DNA from: Dongia_B sp035539075
GTDB taxonomy: Bacteria; Pseudomonadota; Alphaproteobacteria; Dongiales; Dongiaceae
Assembly: GCA_035539075.1 (NCBI GenBank)
Contig: DATLJB010000031.1
Span: 9,159 to 73,158 of the forward strand
DNA length: 64,000 nt
Direction: 5' to 3'
Shown here piece after piece: positions 25,587 to 33,532 of the stretch (position 1 is its first letter; the number at the start of each line of letters is the position of its first letter). A program made the position numbers and the translations under genes. Under the pieces are notes generated by a model. The model was not told the origin of the DNA. It ran no database searches and worked only from the letters and a program-made list of their open reading frames with translations.

Positions 25587-25738
25587 ACCGGGCCTCTCTG
25601 CATTCGTTTTAATTTTTCTACAAATACACCAAACGCGAGAAAATTATCGGTTCCTTTCGTCGCGTTAATCTCCTAGTAATTTAATCCCTATATCAAGCCT
25701 ATCAGTCCTGTTTTCCTTCAGATTCGCAAATCCCCAGA

Positions 25739-27115
25739 ATGTTGTCGTACGAAAAGCAAGATAAATTCCTATCTGGAACATCTGCCGCCGGCCTTTTGAG
25801 GTCATTTGATCCGAACTGGCTCGCGGTTTTACTGTTTATGATTGTTCTACCCATGGCCCAAGCTGTCGCCTACAGGCTCGATATCTGGCAATTACTTTCG
25901 CCGTCTGTAGCTCTGGGCCTCCTCGCTGTCTCTTATCCAGTGTTCTACGTCAGCACGCGAGGCCTTTTGTCAGCAGCACAGGGCAGGGCGCTCGGCATCC
26001 TGCTCGCGGGCTCCGCGGTCCTGTTGCTTGTCGCCACCGATTTCTGTGGCGTCTTTGCTGCAGAAAATCAGCCTTCCGATCTCATTGCCCACTTCTCAAT
26101 CGGCGTCGCCATCGCGGCGGCGTTTCTATTGCTGGAGATCGGCAAGCAGCGTTTGCAACGACTGGCTTTCCTGCCGACCTCATTGCTGGCGGCACTCGCC
26201 GCTGTCGCGGGGGCCGGCGCCGTGATGGAGCCATTCCTGACCATGACAGTCCGGACATTGCCGATTGTCGGCGATGAAGTGTTTCGTCACCTCGACAGTA
26301 TTCTTGGTCTTGACGTGCTGATCATCATTGCGCAATTCGAGCACAGCAGCGCGACCCTGCATTTTGGTCTCGAAGTTGCCTATTCGGGTTTGATCTTCCT
26401 GGTGGCGGGAGCGGCGTGGTCGGAGCAAGTGTTTCGTCCTGAGAATCGCGGCAGCCTCCTGCTACAGATTCTGGTGGCCGCATGCATTGGCTATGCGTGC
26501 TATTTCGTCATGCCGGCAGTCGGTCCACGCTATTTCTTTGGCAGCGATTTTCCCATGCATATGCCGGAGGTGACTGCCGATGCCGTGTGGACATCCACAG
26601 CCACCGACGCACCGCGCAATTGCCTGCCGTCCCTCCATGCGACCTGGTCGATTCTGACCTGGCTCTCTTTGCGGCATTCGCCGCGGTGGCATCGGCAGAT
26701 CGGTGCTGTTTTCGTGTTTCTCACTTTCCTCGCGACGCTTGGCCTCGGAGAGCATTACGCCATCGACTGGCTGGCTGCCATGCCGCTCGTTGCACTGGTG
26801 CGCGGCATTACCTGCAACTCCCTGCCGCTGTCAGATAGAACGCGACAGCAGGCGATCTGCATCGGCGCGGCATTGCTCGTCGGCTGGGTGATTGTTTTGC
26901 GGCTGGCAAGCAGCGACCTGGATAGCGGCATTGGTTTTGCCATCTTCTCGCTGACGTCACTCCTGCTGCCAATCTGGATCGAAGCCCGTCTGGCACAAGT
27001 AGAAAGAAAAGCGCTGCAAACCGCAGCCTCCGTCACGGCCGGACCTCTTTCAGGGCTCTCAGGCGAGCCCGAAGCGGAACAGGCGCTGCCGGCCCTCAAC
27101 GCGGCGGCGGATTGA
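25739..27115 (+). CDS. PAP2 superfamily membrane protein, Aur1/inositolphosphotransferase-like
   Basis: Polytopic membrane protein (458 aa) with roughly ten hydrophobic segments. The PAP2 catalytic core is in the C-terminal half: VGPRYFFG near 260-267, NCLPSLHATWSI near 293-304 (PSLHAT in place of the usual PSGH), and LGEHYAIDWLAAMP near 336-349, where histidine and aspartate complete the site. PSLH plus HY-ID is the form found in Aur1/Ipt1-type inositolphosphorylceramide synthases and the bacterial PAP2_3 group, so a phospholipid or sphingolipid head-group transferase is as likely as a phosphatase. The coding sequence and its upstream gap look somewhat richer in A+T than the neighbours. No partner gene is visible. 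Confidence 0.7.
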   Translation: MLSYEKQDKFLSGTSAAGLLRSFDPNWLAVLLFMIVLPMAQAVAYRLDIWQLLSPSVALGLLAVSYPVFYVSTRGLLSAAQGRALGILLAGSAVLLLVATDFCGVFAAENQPSDLIAHFSIGVAIAAAFLLLEIGKQRLQRLAFLPTSLLAALAAVAGAGAVMEPFLTMTVRTLPIVGDEVFRHLDSILGLDVLIIIAQFEHSSATLHFGLEVAYSGLIFLVAGAAWSEQVFRPENRGSLLLQILVAACIGYACYFVMPAVGPRYFFGSDFPMHMPEVTADAVWTSTATDAPRNCLPSLHATWSILTWLSLRHSPRWHRQIGAVFVFLTFLATLGLGEHYAIDWLAAMPLVALVRGITCNSLPLSDRTRQQAICIGAALLVGWVIVLRLASSDLDSGIGFAIFSLTSLLLPIWIEARLAQVERKALQTAASVTAGPLSGLSGEPEAEQALPALNAAAD

Positions 27116-27148
27116 GCATCATCATGACAGCACCGGCGTTCATTTTCA

Positions 27149-27172
27149 CGTAACACAGGTTACGGCCGTAAC
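27149..27172. promoter_or_regulatory. Overlapping palindromes before the diheme cytochrome gene
   Basis: CGTAAC-ACAG-GTTACG (27149-27164) overlaps a perfect 14-bp palindrome GTTACGGCCGTAAC (27159-27172). Three copies of the same half-site in alternating direction look like a regulator-binding site. It lies about 100 nt before the cytochrome start and 33 nt after the PAP2 gene stop. Confidence 0.5.
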
Positions 27173-27273
27173 GATTTTCCCGATTTGTGCAATCCCGCGG
27201 TAGCGCGGTCCCACCAATTTGCCACTTGGTGATCATCGTCTGGTCATCGTCGAGCAGAGCGAAGGTGGCCGAG

Positions 27274-28149
27274 ATGAGAGGGGGGATCGTCAACAGGCTG
27301 AGGCTTGTCCTGTTTGTCGCTATTATTGGTATGTCAGCCACCCGCCATCCCGCCAGTGCCGAGACGTTGTTGGAGCGCGGCGCCTATCTGGTCAATGGCA
27401 TCGGCAATTGCGGTAACTGCCACTCGCCACAGGAGCCAGACGGTACCTTGTCCGGCCCGGCACTTTCCGGCGGCAAGGCGCTGCTTGCCAAAGTCTTCAC
27501 CGCCTATCCGCCGAACCTGACGCCCGACATTGAAACGGGCCTCGGCCGTTGGACCGAAGACCAGATCGTGACCGCGATCCGCGAGGGAAGCCGTCCGGAC
27601 GGAACGATTCTCCGGCCGCCCATGCCGGTGGCTTTCTATCGCGGCATGTCCGATCGCGATGCCCATGCCATCGCCATCTATCTGCGCTCGTTGCAGCCGG
27701 TGAAGAGCAAGGTGCCGGACTCCCACTATAGCGGACCGGTGCCCGCCAGCTACGGTGGGCCCGTCCACGGCGTCCCCGATCCCGCGCCGGCGGACAAGGT
27801 TGCCTATGGCCGATATCTCGCGCAGATCGGTCATTGCCTGCTATGCCATACGCCGCGGGACGCAAATGAGAAGCCCGATATCGCCCATTTTGCCGGCGCC
27901 GGCGGCGCGATCATCCGTGGTGTCTTCGGTGAAATCGTCAGCCCGAACATCACGCCGGATACCCATACCGGCATCGGCACCTGGAGCGACCAGCAGATTG
28001 CCGATGCGCTGACCAAAGGCATCCGGCCCGACGGTTCCCAACTCGCTTCGCCGATGCCCTGGCGCTATCTTTCGACACTCCGGCAGCGGGATGTCGATGC
28101 GCTCGTTGCCTATCTCCGCAGCCTGAAGCCGATCGCCCGCGAACCGTAA
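27274..28149 (+). CDS. Periplasmic diheme c-type cytochrome
   Basis: A 291-residue protein with a signal peptide (1-29; cleavage likely after HPASA) and two cytochrome c domains. The first heme site is CGNCH near 46-50 and the second CLLCH near 189-193. Each domain has a matching pattern: NLTPDIETGLGRWTEDQIVTA, and NITPDTHTGIGTWSDQQIADA. The repeat pattern resembles the cytochrome subunits of alcohol/aldehyde or gluconate-type dehydrogenases, but no dehydrogenase gene is next to it. An upstream frame start at 27187 would put the signal peptide inside the protein, so ATG 27274 is used. Confidence 0.83.
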   Translation: MRGGIVNRLRLVLFVAIIGMSATRHPASAETLLERGAYLVNGIGNCGNCHSPQEPDGTLSGPALSGGKALLAKVFTAYPPNLTPDIETGLGRWTEDQIVTAIREGSRPDGTILRPPMPVAFYRGMSDRDAHAIAIYLRSLQPVKSKVPDSHYSGPVPASYGGPVHGVPDPAPADKVAYGRYLAQIGHCLLCHTPRDANEKPDIAHFAGAGGAIIRGVFGEIVSPNITPDTHTGIGTWSDQQIADALTKGIRPDGSQLASPMPWRYLSTLRQRDVDALVAYLRSLKPIAREP

Positions 28150-28228
28150 TGGCTGAACGCGGTTCCGGTCGGCCGGCAGGCATTTCACCAGAAACCACTT
28201 TTCCTGCGGGCGGCAGCGGCGTATCATT

Positions 28229-28244
28229 TTGACCGATTGATCAA
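28229..28244. promoter_or_regulatory. RutR-type operator before dihydropyrimidinase
   Basis: TTGACC-GATT-GATCAA, a 6-4-6 inverted repeat with one mismatch, lies 60 nt before the dihydropyrimidinase ATG. The left arm could also serve as a -35 element (17 nt before GCTAAC at 28252-28257), so a bound repressor would cover the promoter. Confidence 0.65.
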
Positions 28245-28304
28245 GTTTCGGGCTAACCGGACGGTCACGCGTTTGATGACCATGGGTCAGATTGGGAGAA
28301 AGCC

Positions 28305-29759
28305 ATGTCGCTGTTAATCAGGGGCGGCACCGTCGTCACCGCCGAGGAAATGAAACGCGCCGATGTCTATTGCGCCGATGGCGTGATCAAGGCGGTCGGG
28401 GAAAAGCTGGATGTACCAGCCGGCGCCAAGATAGTGGATGCCGGCGGCCAGTATGTCATGCCCGGCGGCATCGATCCCCATACGCATATGCAGCTGCCCT
28501 TCATGGGCACGGTTGCCAGCGAGGACTTCTTCACCGGCACTGCCGCTGGCCTCGCCGGCGGCACGACGATGATCATCGATTTCGTCATTCCGGCGCCCAA
28601 TACCTCGCTGCTCTCGGCCTATGACCAGTGGCGCGACTGGGCGAAGAAATCCTGCGCCGATTATTCCTTCCATGTCGCCGTCACCTGGTGGAGCGACCAG
28701 GTTTATGAGGATATGGGCGTGCTGGCGCGCGAGCGCGGTGTCAACAGCTTCAAGCACTTCATGGCCTATAAGAACGCCATCATGGTGCCCGACGAGAACC
28801 TGGTGAAAAGCTTCGCCCGCTGCCTGGAACTGGGCGCCATGCCGACCGTCCACGCGGAGAACGGCGAACTCGTCTATCATCTGCAGCAGGAGATCCTGAA
28901 AAAAGGCATCACCGGCCCCGAGGGCCATCCACTGTCGCGGCCGCCGGAGGTGGAAGGTGAGGCGGCCAACCGCGCGATCCGCGTGGCGCAGGTGATCGGC
29001 AATCCGCTCTATATCGTCCATAATTCCTGCAAGGAAGCGGTTGAGGCGATCGTCCGCGCCCGCAACGAGGGGCAGCGGGTTTATGGCGAAGTTCTCGCCG
29101 GCCATCTGCTGATCGACGATTCCGTCTATCGCCATCCCGATTGGAACGTGGCGGCGGCGCATGTGATGAGCCCACCCTTCCGGCCGAAGGAGAACCAGGA
29201 GATTCTCTGGCGCGCCTTGCAGGCCGGCAATCTGCAGACCACAGCCACCGATCACTGCTGCTTCTGCGCCGACCAGAAAGCCATGGGCCGCAACGACTTC
29301 ACCAAGATCCCGAATGGCACCGGCGGTGTCGAGGACCGCATGTCCGTCATGTGGCATCATGGCGTCAATACCGGACGCCTGACGCCGATGGAATTCGTCA
29401 AGGTGACATCGGCCAATGCCGCGCAGATCTTCAACATCTATCCGCGCAAGGGCTCGGTCAGTGTCGGCGCCGATGCCGATCTCGTGGTCTGGGACCCGAA
29501 GGGCACACGCACCATCTCGGCCAAGACCCATCACCAGAAGGTCGATTACAACATCTTCGAGGGCATGACGGTGCAGGGCATCAACAGCTACACGATCAGC
29601 CAGGGCAAGGTGGTCTGGGCTGATGGCAAGCTGAACGTGCAGGAAGGTGCCGGCCGCTATATCGACCGGCCGACTTTCCCGGCCGTGTTTGATGCCGTCG
29701 AGAAGGTCAATACGCGCCGCAAGCCGGCACCGGTGCAGCGGGCCAAAGCCGCGCAGTAA
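28305..29759 (+). CDS. hydA: Dihydropyrimidinase (D-hydantoinase)
   Basis: Cyclic amidohydrolase (484 aa) that opens dihydrouracil and dihydrothymine to N-carbamoyl-beta-amino acids, step 2 of reductive pyrimidine breakdown. Metal ligands are present: HTH in GIDPHTHMQLPF near 58-69, the carboxylated lysine in FKHFMAYKNAIMV near 148-160, histidines in HAENGELVYH and VHNSCKEA, and the aspartate in TATDHCCFCADQK near 312-324. GGGAGAAAG precedes the ATG. It is convergent to the CNNM gene and has its own RutR-type box. Confidence 0.93.
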   Translation: MSLLIRGGTVVTAEEMKRADVYCADGVIKAVGEKLDVPAGAKIVDAGGQYVMPGGIDPHTHMQLPFMGTVASEDFFTGTAAGLAGGTTMIIDFVIPAPNTSLLSAYDQWRDWAKKSCADYSFHVAVTWWSDQVYEDMGVLARERGVNSFKHFMAYKNAIMVPDENLVKSFARCLELGAMPTVHAENGELVYHLQQEILKKGITGPEGHPLSRPPEVEGEAANRAIRVAQVIGNPLYIVHNSCKEAVEAIVRARNEGQRVYGEVLAGHLLIDDSVYRHPDWNVAAAHVMSPPFRPKENQEILWRALQAGNLQTTATDHCCFCADQKAMGRNDFTKIPNGTGGVEDRMSVMWHHGVNTGRLTPMEFVKVTSANAAQIFNIYPRKGSVSVGADADLVVWDPKGTRTISAKTHHQKVDYNIFEGMTVQGINSYTISQGKVVWADGKLNVQEGAGRYIDRPTFPAVFDAVEKVNTRRKPAPVQRAKAAQ

Positions 29760-29782
29760 AGGCTGCCCGCATCGTACTTCGC

Positions 29783-29813
29783 AGCCGGGGCCGGAAAGCG
29801 GCCCCGGCTTTTT
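29783..29813. terminator. Terminator between hydA and the CNNM-type gene
   Basis: AGCCGGGGCCG-GAAAG-CGGCCCCGGCT is an 11-bp perfect stem followed by TTTT on the plus strand. Confidence 0.85.
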
Positions 29814-29815
29814 CA

Positions 29816-31150
29816 TCAGCCATCCTCATCAGGATCGGGCAGCCGGCTGACGAGCAGCTTGTCGATGCGACGGCCATCCATATCGACGATCTCAAAGCGC
29901 CAGCCATCCCATTCGAAATGATCACCGGCAACGGGAATGCGGCCGAGACGGAACAGCGCAAAACCGGCGATGGTGTGAAAATCGTCTTCGGGATGGTCAC
30001 GGATGCCCAACCGGTCGAAGGCGTCGGCCGCCGCCATCATGCCGTCGATCAATAGCGATCCGTCCGCACGTTCGGTCACCTCGGGCTCGTCGCCTTCTTC
30101 GCTGGGGATATCGCCGGCAATGGCTTCGAGGAGGTCGGTCTGGGTGACAATCCCTTCGAGACCGCCATATTCGTCGACGATCACAGCCATGCGGACCGGC
30201 TTCTTCTTGAAGTGTTCCAAAACCTGGAGGAGCGAGGTGCCCTCGGGGACAATCAGCGGCTCCTGGAGCGTCGCCAGCGGATCGACATCGCCGCCATCCA
30301 GCAACTGATCGAAAAGGTCCTGTTTGCGCAGAATGCCAACCACGTCATCAACGCTGCCGCGGCTGACGATCACAAGAGCATGGCGGCACTCACGCAGCCG
30401 CTTCAGGATGGTAGGGCGATCGTCATTCGCATCGATCCAAACCACATCGGGCCGCGGTGTCATGTAATCGCTGATGCGGCGCTCGCCGATCCCGATAACC
30501 CGTTCGACAACTTCCTGTTGCGCTTGGTGCAACAATCCGGCCTCGCCGCTGGCTGTCACGAGCAGACGAATTTCCTCAGGTGAATGCAGCGTTTCCTCGC
30601 CTTCGCCGGGCTTCAGACCGAATAGGCGCAAAACCAGGTTGCCGAGGCCATTGAGCAGGAAGATGGCCGGGCGCAGCAGGAACAGGAAGATGCCCAGCGG
30701 CCGTACCACCAACAATGCCGTCGGTTCGCTCTTCTGCAGGGCGAAGCTTTTCGGAGCCAGCTCGCCGAGAACGATATGCAGCGAGGTGATCACTGCGAAG
30801 GCAACGGCAACGGAGATGGTATGGGAGCCGGTCGCGACCCAGTCCGAGGGCAGGAAAACCAGCAGCGGCTCGACCAGATGCGCGAGCGCCGGCTCGCCAA
30901 CCCATCCCAGAGCCAGCGAGGAAATGGTGATGCCGAGCTGGGTTGCCGCCAGATTGGCATCGAGATGATCAATCGCCCGCGAGAGCGCTATGGCATTGCG
31001 CCGCCGCTGCGCCACAAGCTCCGCGACGCGGCTGCGGCGTACCGCCACCAGCGAGAACTCAGCGGCAACGAAAAAACCGTTCGCCAGCACGAGGAGAAGA
31101 ACGAGCGCAATCTTCAAAAGATCGCCGATGCTGTCGTCACCACTGGACAT
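29816..31150 (-). CDS. CNNM/CorC-type hemolysin family transporter
   Basis: Membrane protein (444 aa) with three or four N-terminal membrane segments in a DUF21 domain (about 1-195; AEFSLVAVRRSRVAEL, LGELAPKSFALQK), a CBS pair (about 215-335; ISDYMTPRPDVVWIDANDD, RKPVR-like VRMAVIVDEYGGLEGIVT) and a C-terminal CorC/HlyC domain (about 350-440; ADAFDRLGI, TIAGFALFRLGRIP). The family is linked to Mg2+ transport. It lies 52 nt behind the tetR gene on the same strand, so some cotranscription is possible, though the function does not obviously fit pyrimidine use. Confidence 0.85.
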   Translation of the reverse strand: MSSGDDSIGDLLKIALVLLLVLANGFFVAAEFSLVAVRRSRVAELVAQRRRNAIALSRAIDHLDANLAATQLGITISSLALGWVGEPALAHLVEPLLVFLPSDWVATGSHTISVAVAFAVITSLHIVLGELAPKSFALQKSEPTALLVVRPLGIFLFLLRPAIFLLNGLGNLVLRLFGLKPGEGEETLHSPEEIRLLVTASGEAGLLHQAQQEVVERVIGIGERRISDYMTPRPDVVWIDANDDRPTILKRLRECRHALVIVSRGSVDDVVGILRKQDLFDQLLDGGDVDPLATLQEPLIVPEGTSLLQVLEHFKKKPVRMAVIVDEYGGLEGIVTQTDLLEAIAGDIPSEEGDEPEVTERADGSLLIDGMMAAADAFDRLGIRDHPEDDFHTIAGFALFRLGRIPVAGDHFEWDGWRFEIVDMDGRRIDKLLVSRLPDPDEDG

Positions 31151-31202
31151 TGGCAGCTAGCCCCAATCAGATGTGGAATAGATCAAATGGCGGTATGGGT
31201 GG

Positions 31203-31895
31203 TCAGGCCGTCGTACCAAGACCGCAGCCGGTGAGAATGATGTCGCTGACCTGAAATGCCGCCTGCTGATAGTCTTCTTGCGTCAAGGTCTCGCGACCGA
31301 GCACGGCCGCGATTTGCGCTGCGAAGTCGGCATAGGTCTGGGTGTTGGCCCAGATCATGAAAAACAAGTGCCGCGGATCGACCCGCCGCATCTTGCCGGC
31401 GGCGATCCAGCCTTCGATCACTTTGGATTTGCGGTCTACCCAGTCCCGCAATTCCTCCTGCAGGAAGTCGCTGATCTGGGGCGCGCCATGGATGACCTCG
31501 TTGGCGAAGACGCGCGAGGCGAGTGGGCGTTGCTGCGCGAGATCGATCTTTGCCGCGATATAATGCCGGAGGGCCTCGGCCGGGTCGCTTTCCGGTTTGA
31601 TCAGATCACCGCTGCCGAGCCAGAGCTCGAGGATTGCCTGCAGCACCTGACGGTAGAGATCCTTCTTGGTCTTGAAATAGTAGTGCAGGTTCGCCTTCGG
31701 CACGCCGGCGCGTTTGGCGATCTCAGCTGTCGTCGCGCCGGAAAATCCGGTTTCCGCAAAGACTGATTCAGCGGCGGCGAGGATGCGGGCTTCTATGCTG
31801 GCCCGTGAAATCTGTCGGACCCCCTTGGCTGCCTGGCTGCGACGGCCCGGTGACGCATGGGGCTTCGATTCGATCTTACCCTTGGTGATCGGCAC
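31203..31895 (-). CDS. RutR-like TetR family regulator of pyrimidine catabolism
   Basis: TetR repressor (230 aa). A basic N-terminal 30 residues precede the HTH domain at about 34-80: ILAAAESVFAETGFSGATTA, then IAKRAGVPKANLHYYFKTKK. The C-terminal ligand domain (ALRHYIAAKIDLAQQRPLAS, FANEVIHGAPQISDFL, LFFMIWANTQTYADFAAQI) matches E. coli RutR, which senses uracil. The start is taken as GTG 31895 because GGGGGAGGA lies about 9 nt upstream. An ATG at 31949 would add 18 proline/glycine-rich residues without a ribosome-binding site. It is divergent from preT, with two RutR-type boxes between. Confidence 0.85.
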   Translation of the reverse strand: MPITKGKIESKPHASPGRRSQAAKGVRQISRASIEARILAAAESVFAETGFSGATTAEIAKRAGVPKANLHYYFKTKKDLYRQVLQAILELWLGSGDLIKPESDPAEALRHYIAAKIDLAQQRPLASRVFANEVIHGAPQISDFLQEELRDWVDRKSKVIEGWIAAGKMRRVDPRHLFFMIWANTQTYADFAAQIAAVLGRETLTQEDYQQAAFQVSDIILTGCGLGTTA

Positions 31896-31984
31896 TGACG
31901 TGATTCCTCCCCCAACAGGCGGTGGGCCGGGCGTCCCGCCGCGATTCATGCGTATTTCGCTGCGTGAACCTTAACATGCCAAAA

Positions 31985-32000
31985 CTGATCAGGCGGTCAG
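31985..32000. promoter_or_regulatory. Second, weaker RutR-type box between tetR and preT
   Basis: CTGATC-AGGC-GGTCAG is a 6-4-6 inverted repeat with one arm mismatch, like the stronger box at 32008. Their centres are 23 bp apart. It is nearer the tetR gene and may serve autoregulation. Confidence 0.5.
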
Positions 32001-32007
32001 AAAAAAC

Positions 32008-32023
32008 TTGATCAAATGGTCAA
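32008..32023. promoter_or_regulatory. RutR-type operator before preT
   Basis: TTGATC-AAAT-GGTCAA, one mismatch from a perfect palindrome, lies 95 nt before the preT ATG. The left arm may be a -35 element 17 nt before CATGCT at 32031-32036. Confidence 0.65.
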
Positions 32024-32118
32024 AAATCTTCATGCTCGATTCCAACAGACGGAAAACGTCGGGCGCGATTGGCTGCAGGATGCAGCCATGAGGATGATGC
32101 CGAGAATGGGAGAGAAAG

Positions 32119-33483
32119 ATGACGCAATCCGCGATGCCGGATATCGCGCCTGCACGCCTGGGACAACAGCAGCTCGCCGAAAACTTCGACGATGTGAAGC
32201 CAGTCCTCGATCGCAAGAGGGCCTTGGTCGAAAGCAGCCGCTGCTATTTCTGCTTCGATGCCCCGTGCCAGGAAGCCTGTCCGACCGCCATCGATATCCC
32301 CAATTTCATCCGCATGATCTCGACCGACAATGTGCGCGGGGCGGCGGAGAAGATCTTCGAGCAGAACATCCTCGGCGGCATGTGCGCCCGGGTCTGCCCG
32401 ACCGAGATCCTCTGCGAGGATTCATGTGTGCGCAACACCTCGGAGGATAAGCCGGTCAATATCGGCGCGCTACAGCGCTATGCCACCGACAAACTGATGG
32501 AACAGGGCGTCCATCCGTTCCGGCGCGGCGAGCTGAGCGGCAAGCAGGTCGCCGTGGCCGGCGGCGGCCCGGCGGGCCTCTCGGCCGCTCATCGCCTCGC
32601 CATGCTGGGCCATGACGTCACGATCTTCGAGGCAAAGGACAAGCTCGGCGGGCTCAACGAATACGGCATCGCCGCCTATAAGACGGTCAACGATTTCGCC
32701 CAGCGCGAGGTCGATTGGCTGCTGAAGATCGGCGGCATCACGCCGAAGACAAAAATGGCGCTCGGCCGCGACATCACGCTGGAAAACCTGCGGCGCGACT
32801 ATGACGCCGTCTTCATTGGCCTCGGCCTTGCCGGCGTCAATGCGCTGGCCCTCGACGGTGAGGAGATGGATGGCGTGCTCGATGCCGTCGATTACATCGC
32901 CCGGCTGCGCCAGGCCAAGGACAAGTCGAAACTGCCGGTCGGCCGCAAGATCGTCGTCATCGGTGGCGGCAATACGGCAATCGATATCGCCGTCCAGTCG
33001 AAGCGCCTCGGCGCCGAGGATGTGACCCTGGTCTATCGCCGCGGCCCCGAACAGATGAGCGCCACCTGGCATGAGCAGGAATTCGCCCAGGTCAATGGTG
33101 TCACCATCAAGCATTGGGCAAAGCCGGTGCGCCTGATCGGCCATAAGGGTGCGGTACGCGAGGTCGTATTCGAATATACCCAGCTCGATCAGGACGGAAA
33201 GCTGATCGGCACCGGCGAGACCTTCACCCTCCTCTGCGACGTGGTCTTCAAGGCGATCGGCCAGAAGCTGGTCAAGGACCCGGTCAATGGCAAGGTACAT
33301 GAGACGCTGGATCTCGCGGGCGGCAAGATCGTCGTCAATGACGACATGCAGACCTCGTTGCCGGACGTCTGGGCCGGCGGCGATTGCGTCGCCTCGGGCA
33401 TCGATTTGACGGTGCAAAGCGTCGAGGATGGCAAGATCGCCGCCATCGCCATCGACCGCTATCTGCGTGGCCTCAATCGCTGA
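32119..33483 (+). CDS. preT: NAD(P)-dependent dihydropyrimidine dehydrogenase subunit PreT
   Basis: Reductase subunit (454 aa) that passes electrons from NAD(P)H to PreA for reduction of uracil and thymine, step 1 of the pathway. The N-terminal Fe-S domain has CYFCFDAPCQEACP near 37-50 and GGMCARVCPTEILCEDSC near 85-102. FAD binding is in VAVAGGGPAGLSAAHRLA near 145-162 and NAD(P) binding in IVVIGGGNTAIDIAVQS near 284-300. The closing VWAGGDCVASGIDLTVQSV is typical of GltD-like flavoproteins. GGGAGAG precedes the ATG. The stop is 49 nt from preA. Confidence 0.92.
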   Translation: MTQSAMPDIAPARLGQQQLAENFDDVKPVLDRKRALVESSRCYFCFDAPCQEACPTAIDIPNFIRMISTDNVRGAAEKIFEQNILGGMCARVCPTEILCEDSCVRNTSEDKPVNIGALQRYATDKLMEQGVHPFRRGELSGKQVAVAGGGPAGLSAAHRLAMLGHDVTIFEAKDKLGGLNEYGIAAYKTVNDFAQREVDWLLKIGGITPKTKMALGRDITLENLRRDYDAVFIGLGLAGVNALALDGEEMDGVLDAVDYIARLRQAKDKSKLPVGRKIVVIGGGNTAIDIAVQSKRLGAEDVTLVYRRGPEQMSATWHEQEFAQVNGVTIKHWAKPVRLIGHKGAVREVVFEYTQLDQDGKLIGTGETFTLLCDVVFKAIGQKLVKDPVNGKVHETLDLAGGKIVVNDDMQTSLPDVWAGGDCVASGIDLTVQSVEDGKIAAIAIDRYLRGLNR

Positions 33484-33532
33484 TCAAATAAATCGACGAG
33501 CGCCTGCAACGGCGCCTGATGGGAGAATGACC

